Below, one piece after another: positions 61,630-64,000 of a stretch of DNA of 64,000 nt (its first letter is position 1; each line of letters starts with the position of its first letter). The position numbers and the translations under genes were made by a program. Location of the stretch: NCBI RefSeq assembly GCF_048077055.1, contig NZ_CP182236.1, positions 6,448,001-6,512,000 of the forward strand, in the 5' to 3' direction. The DNA is from Egbenema bharatensis (GTDB lineage Bacteria; Cyanobacteriota; Cyanobacteriia; Elainellales; Elainellaceae). The notes under the pieces are model-generated. The model was not told the DNA's origin. It saw nothing but the letters and a program-made list of their open reading frames with translations, and did no database searches.

Positions 61630-63193
61630 AATATTGATCCTCCTTACAATTTTCTTCTTCAAATACGGACTTGGGCACAAAAGTGAGTCTTAAGCTGTCC
61701 ACTAGATCGGGCGATCCTTGCCCTGTGTATCGCGGCTTCAACCCCGAATCAAGCTCTATTGATCTCAATTGCTTTAACAGAGCTTCTAACCGGGGTAAAA
61801 ATAAACATTCCGAGTGACTAACTTCTAAATCACTTGTTAATTTAAGATAGGCATTTTGGATTCGCATTTGAAGCTGGTTAAAAAGATAGTCCCGCATATT
61901 CTTCCCAAGTTGACGATTTGGGCTTTTGTTAGATCCACTGACCCCCTTAAACTTAATCGAACAGTGCTGTTTGAAAACTTTACTGATCCCGGCCCCGATT
62001 CCGGTTGAGTCGTAAAAAAGATAGTCACAGCCCAATGCTTCAGCAATTTCGATCGCTTCCTGGCAAACGTCGATCGTTTCAGCTTGTTCCCAGATCTTGA
62101 TTTTTAGAATCTGGCTACCCTGCCGAATAGTTAGAACTGAATTATCTGATCCCTTGGCGGAACTAGCCAGATCCAACCCAGCAACACGGGGCCCGATGGC
62201 TAGACCTTCGCCTATGACCTTCTCGATAACCTGACTTTCGATAAATGCCCTATCGCTGGAACTATAGAAGTCCCCCAGGATCTCGCGCGCAAAAATATGT
62301 TTTGGCAGTAAAATCCGTGTTTTTTCAAGATGAGATTTGATCGATCCCTGCTCTAACTTCCTCAAATCATGCTCAGGCAGGAACTCAAACTTACCTACCC
62401 CAGGATTGCCCCACAAGTTGTGAAATAAGTCAAAAGCTCTTAGGGGGCTTGAAAGTAAAAACACACGCGGAGAAGCCGATTTTAGAGCGGATAGGGAGGA
62501 TTCTAGCTGAGGTACATGAGCGCATTCGTCAAGCAACGCCACAGAATATCTGTTCGATCGTCCTGCTGAAGCTGAACTCTGTCCCTCTATGACTGATCCG
62601 CTGTCATGATTGGTAATGCGGCAGTAGTTGAGATCGAAATTCGGTTTTAACCTGGGTGGCAACGATTCTAAACAATAGTTGATTCTCTCCATTAAAGTGC
62701 CCTTATTGCCCAGGATATGCACTGATTGGAGTTTGAGACTCGATACCAGTTGAAGGTCATCTTTAACAAAACAGTTCCGCCATGACAAAAAACACGAAAA
62801 TAGAGAACTCGCCCCGATATCACGCATTTTCTTGATTAAATTAACTTCAAACTCCGTATCTCGCAGGAATTCAAGGTATTTTATTTGCTGAGGCATCAAA
62901 AGGATCGGCATTTCCGAAGAATGGTAGCCGTATTCGCTTTTTAACCTGGGATCGAATGCAAGTTGAGTGTGTTCGACAAAAAAATTCAAATCCTCACGGC
63001 ATTTTGCCCATATAAAATCACGAAAATCTTCTGAGATCTCCGTTCCCTCTAAAATTAGCTTCCTCCTGGCTTCTAACAGGGGTGCAATATCTTCCAGTAG
63101 GAAGGTCATGCCCCCTGTTTCAACCCAGGTTGAACGGCTCTCTTCGATCGCCTCTGTAAGCTGGGTTAGAGCCTCGTATAATGCCTGAAACAT
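61613..63193 (-). CDS. terL: phage terminase large subunit
   Basis: A 526-residue DNA-packaging motor. The ATPase half has KKMRDIGASSLFSCFLSW, the degenerate Walker A form seen in several terminases, and Walker B YSVALLDECAHVPQ. The nuclease half (RNase H-like) has VAGLDLASSAKGSDNSVL and LFYDSTGIGAG. It cuts concatemeric phage DNA and pumps it into the capsid. It lies seven bases after the small subunit gene. The gene looks intact although the coat gene is interrupted. Confidence 0.86.
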   Translation of the reverse strand: MFQALYEALTQLTEAIEESRSTWVETGGMTFLLEDIAPLLEARRKLILEGTEISEDFRDFIWAKCREDLNFFVEHTQLAFDPRLKSEYGYHSSEMPILLMPQQIKYLEFLRDTEFEVNLIKKMRDIGASSLFSCFLSWRNCFVKDDLQLVSSLKLQSVHILGNKGTLMERINYCLESLPPRLKPNFDLNYCRITNHDSGSVIEGQSSASAGRSNRYSVALLDECAHVPQLESSLSALKSASPRVFLLSSPLRAFDLFHNLWGNPGVGKFEFLPEHDLRKLEQGSIKSHLEKTRILLPKHIFAREILGDFYSSSDRAFIESQVIEKVIGEGLAIGPRVAGLDLASSAKGSDNSVLTIRQGSQILKIKIWEQAETIDVCQEAIEIAEALGCDYLFYDSTGIGAGISKVFKQHCSIKFKGVSGSNKSPNRQLGKNMRDYLFNQLQMRIQNAYLKLTSDLEVSHSECLFLPRLEALLKQLRSIELDSGLKPRYTGQGSPDLVDSLRLTFVPKSVFEEENCKEDQYFEYRV

Positions 63194-63200
63194 CCCCGAA

Positions 63201-63530
63201 TCACTTGTCCAGGAGTTTCTTTAAGATGTCCTCTGAACTCATGTCAGAATTTAGCTCTGATTTAGGCTGTTCCTGGGTTTCAGAATCTCCCAACTGGGGT
63301 TGAAACTCCTTCCTCATGTTCAACAGAGTATCGATCGCTCTGATCCTGGCGTTCGATGCCTCGTCGTTGTCTGAAAATAGCTCTACCAGTGTGTTGAATG
63401 CTTCAGAACTTAAAACTTCCGCAATTTTGTTGTAGGTACTTTCCGATCGTTCCCGATCCAATTGTGCATAAGCTTCTTTGAACTCTGGCTTTTGTCGCCA
63501 ACTATAAAGCGTTGTGCGATCGATTTTCAA
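63201..63530 (-). CDS. terS: phage terminase small subunit
   Basis: A 109-residue reading from TTG 63530. It encodes RTTLYSWRQKPEFKEAYAQLDRERSES, part of a small-terminase helix-turn-helix, followed by a long helix and an acidic tail. The same frame is open to 63617 and encodes DQQLKAVKYLVQGKTYVETSRLL, which completes the helix-turn-helix, but it holds no ATG, GTG or TTG there. The true start is therefore unclear: a rare start codon or a small lesion. The family recognises the packaging site. Confidence 0.72.
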   Translation of the reverse strand: MKIDRTTLYSWRQKPEFKEAYAQLDRERSESTYNKIAEVLSSEAFNTLVELFSDNDEASNARIRAIDTLLNMRKEFQPQLGDSETQEQPKSELNSDMSSEDILKKLLDK

Positions 63531-63661
63531 AAGCCTGCTCGTTTCGACGTAAGTTTTGCCCTGAACTAAATACTTAACTGCCTTTAATTGCTGATCTGTT
63601 AAATTTTTGATAACTGTTCACCTGCTCCCTCTTGAAACCACTAGAATAGGTTGTAAAAAAT

Positions 63662-63683
63662 TGTATACAGTATACTGTATACA
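63662..63683. promoter_or_regulatory. 22-bp palindrome of three GTATAC boxes upstream of terminase
   Basis: Three GTATAC boxes at 63663, 63670 and 63677, exactly 7 bp apart, make a perfect 22-base palindrome (half: TGTATACAGTA). It lies about 45-130 bases upstream of the terminase operon and carries the same word as the arrays at 55303-55425. Likely operator of a shared regulator. Confidence 0.65.
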
Positions 63684-63791
63684 TCTATTTTAACCTGGGT
63701 TATACCTTCAAACTGACTTGGGTAGTTCAAACCTTGGTTGTAATCCCCTGCGGGGCAGATCAATCAAGCTTGGGATCTGCGTCTAGAATAC

Positions 63792-63813
63792 CTCTCAAAA
63801 TGCATTTTGAGAG
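63792..63813. repeat. perfect 22-bp palindrome
   Basis: CTCTCAAAATG followed directly by its reverse complement. It lies in a gene-free stretch (63618-64000) of the element. It could be a protein binding site or a cruciform; it has no T tail. Confidence 0.55.
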
Positions 63814-63959
63814 AGTTTGGGAATTTGAATGATGACTAAGTTGTAACTCAGGTTAAATCGCCTTAGAAGCGATCGTAGGAGGGGCTGAGAGGGTTTTTGA
63901 GTTACGGGGCTTCGCCCCTAGCGGCAATTCCAAAGTTGGATAAACTTTTTGAAAAAAAT

Positions 63960-63981
63960 CCTCTGGGACAAGTGCCAGAGG
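63960..63981 (-). terminator. terminator for a minus-strand gene beyond the window
   Basis: On the minus strand CCTCTGG-CACTTGTC-CCAGAGG followed by ATTTTTTTC. It indicates that a further minus-strand gene ends just to the right of 64000. Confidence 0.6.
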
Positions 63982-64000
63982 AAAACTAGTTAAGGATAAT

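Larger units (their letters stand above)
53812..63854. repeat. dispersed palindromic word AACYNNRGTT, 27 sites
   Basis: Sites start at 53812, 54064, 54076, 54415, 54427, 54730, 55011, 55612, 55876, 56023, 56071, 56093, 56538, 56566, 57944, 57967, 58073, 60685, 60857, 61208, 61322, 61582, 63122, 63292, 63692, 63730 and 63845. Most are AACCNNGGTT or differ by one symmetric step, and many continue into TTAA on one side. Roughly half are inside genes. None was seen in the IS or the coat gene. Confidence 0.85.
53770..64000. mobile_element. integrated prophage or phage satellite (right end outside window)
   Basis: Composition becomes AT-rich directly after tRNA-Ala. Content in order: tyrosine integrase, small hypothetical genes, PLD nuclease, RHH regulator, coat protein gene cut by an IS, and a terminase operon on the opposite strand. 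No portal, scaffold or tail gene is in the window. The palindromic word AACCNNGGTT is spread through the element and I saw no complete GCGATCGC. A second copy of the tRNA end was not seen, so the right boundary lies beyond 64000. Confidence 0.85.

Overview
The window is chromosomal DNA from a cyanobacterium, probably filamentous. The HIP1 octamer GCGATCGC and its variants recur throughout the first 53 kb. The genes include psbV (photosystem II cytochrome c550), the plastid-shared ycf46 and ycf35, a cyanophycinase and a UbiA-type prenyltransferase. I cannot assign a genus.

Layout. 1-7 kb: the end of a glycosyltransferase gene, a small RHH-like protein, ycf46, ycf35, a CDF metal exporter and a membrane Ser/Thr kinase. 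7.6-19.3 kb: a one-directional surface-polysaccharide cluster with five glycosyltransferases, a flavin oxidoreductase, a Wzx-type flippase, an enolase-superfamily enzyme and a large membrane protein. 19.4-28 kb: housekeeping genes, mostly on the minus strand (psbV, yajQ, MAPEG, FHA, epoxide hydrolase-like), plus a TPR gene and a radical SAM gene that each carry a one-base frameshift.

28.1-44.7 kb is a phage-defence island: a type 2 BREX (Pgl) locus in the order pglW, pglX, pglY, pglZ, without brxD or brxHI in the window. It also holds a VapBC-like pair, an MntA/HepT-like pair and a DUF29 gene. The island is visibly damaged. pglX is cut into three pieces by GC-rich MITE-like repeats, two of which bracket a DUF559 endonuclease gene. 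The PIN toxin is frameshifted at a perfect hairpin, and the HEPN toxin stops before its catalytic motif. An IS1-like remnant follows.

45-53.7 kb returns to core genes: cobM, lgt, a TIGR02587/TIGR02588-like membrane pair, cyanophycinase, a prenyltransferase, a phosphoribosyltransferase, rsmH and tRNA-Ala(GGC).

From the tRNA to the window end lies an AT-richer integrated element, a prophage or phage satellite. It has a tyrosine integrase beside the tRNA, a PLD-type nuclease, an RHH regulator, a P22-like coat protein gene split by an ISH3-like insertion sequence (exactly reconstructable, AGTAT duplication), and a terminase operon on the opposite strand. Two unexplained signals mark it. One is a palindromic word, AACCNNGGTT and close variants, at 27 positions in genes and intergenic DNA. 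The other is a set of phased GTATAC boxes, one group 11 bp apart and one group forming a 22-bp palindrome upstream of the terminase genes. I saw no complete HIP1 octamer in the element.
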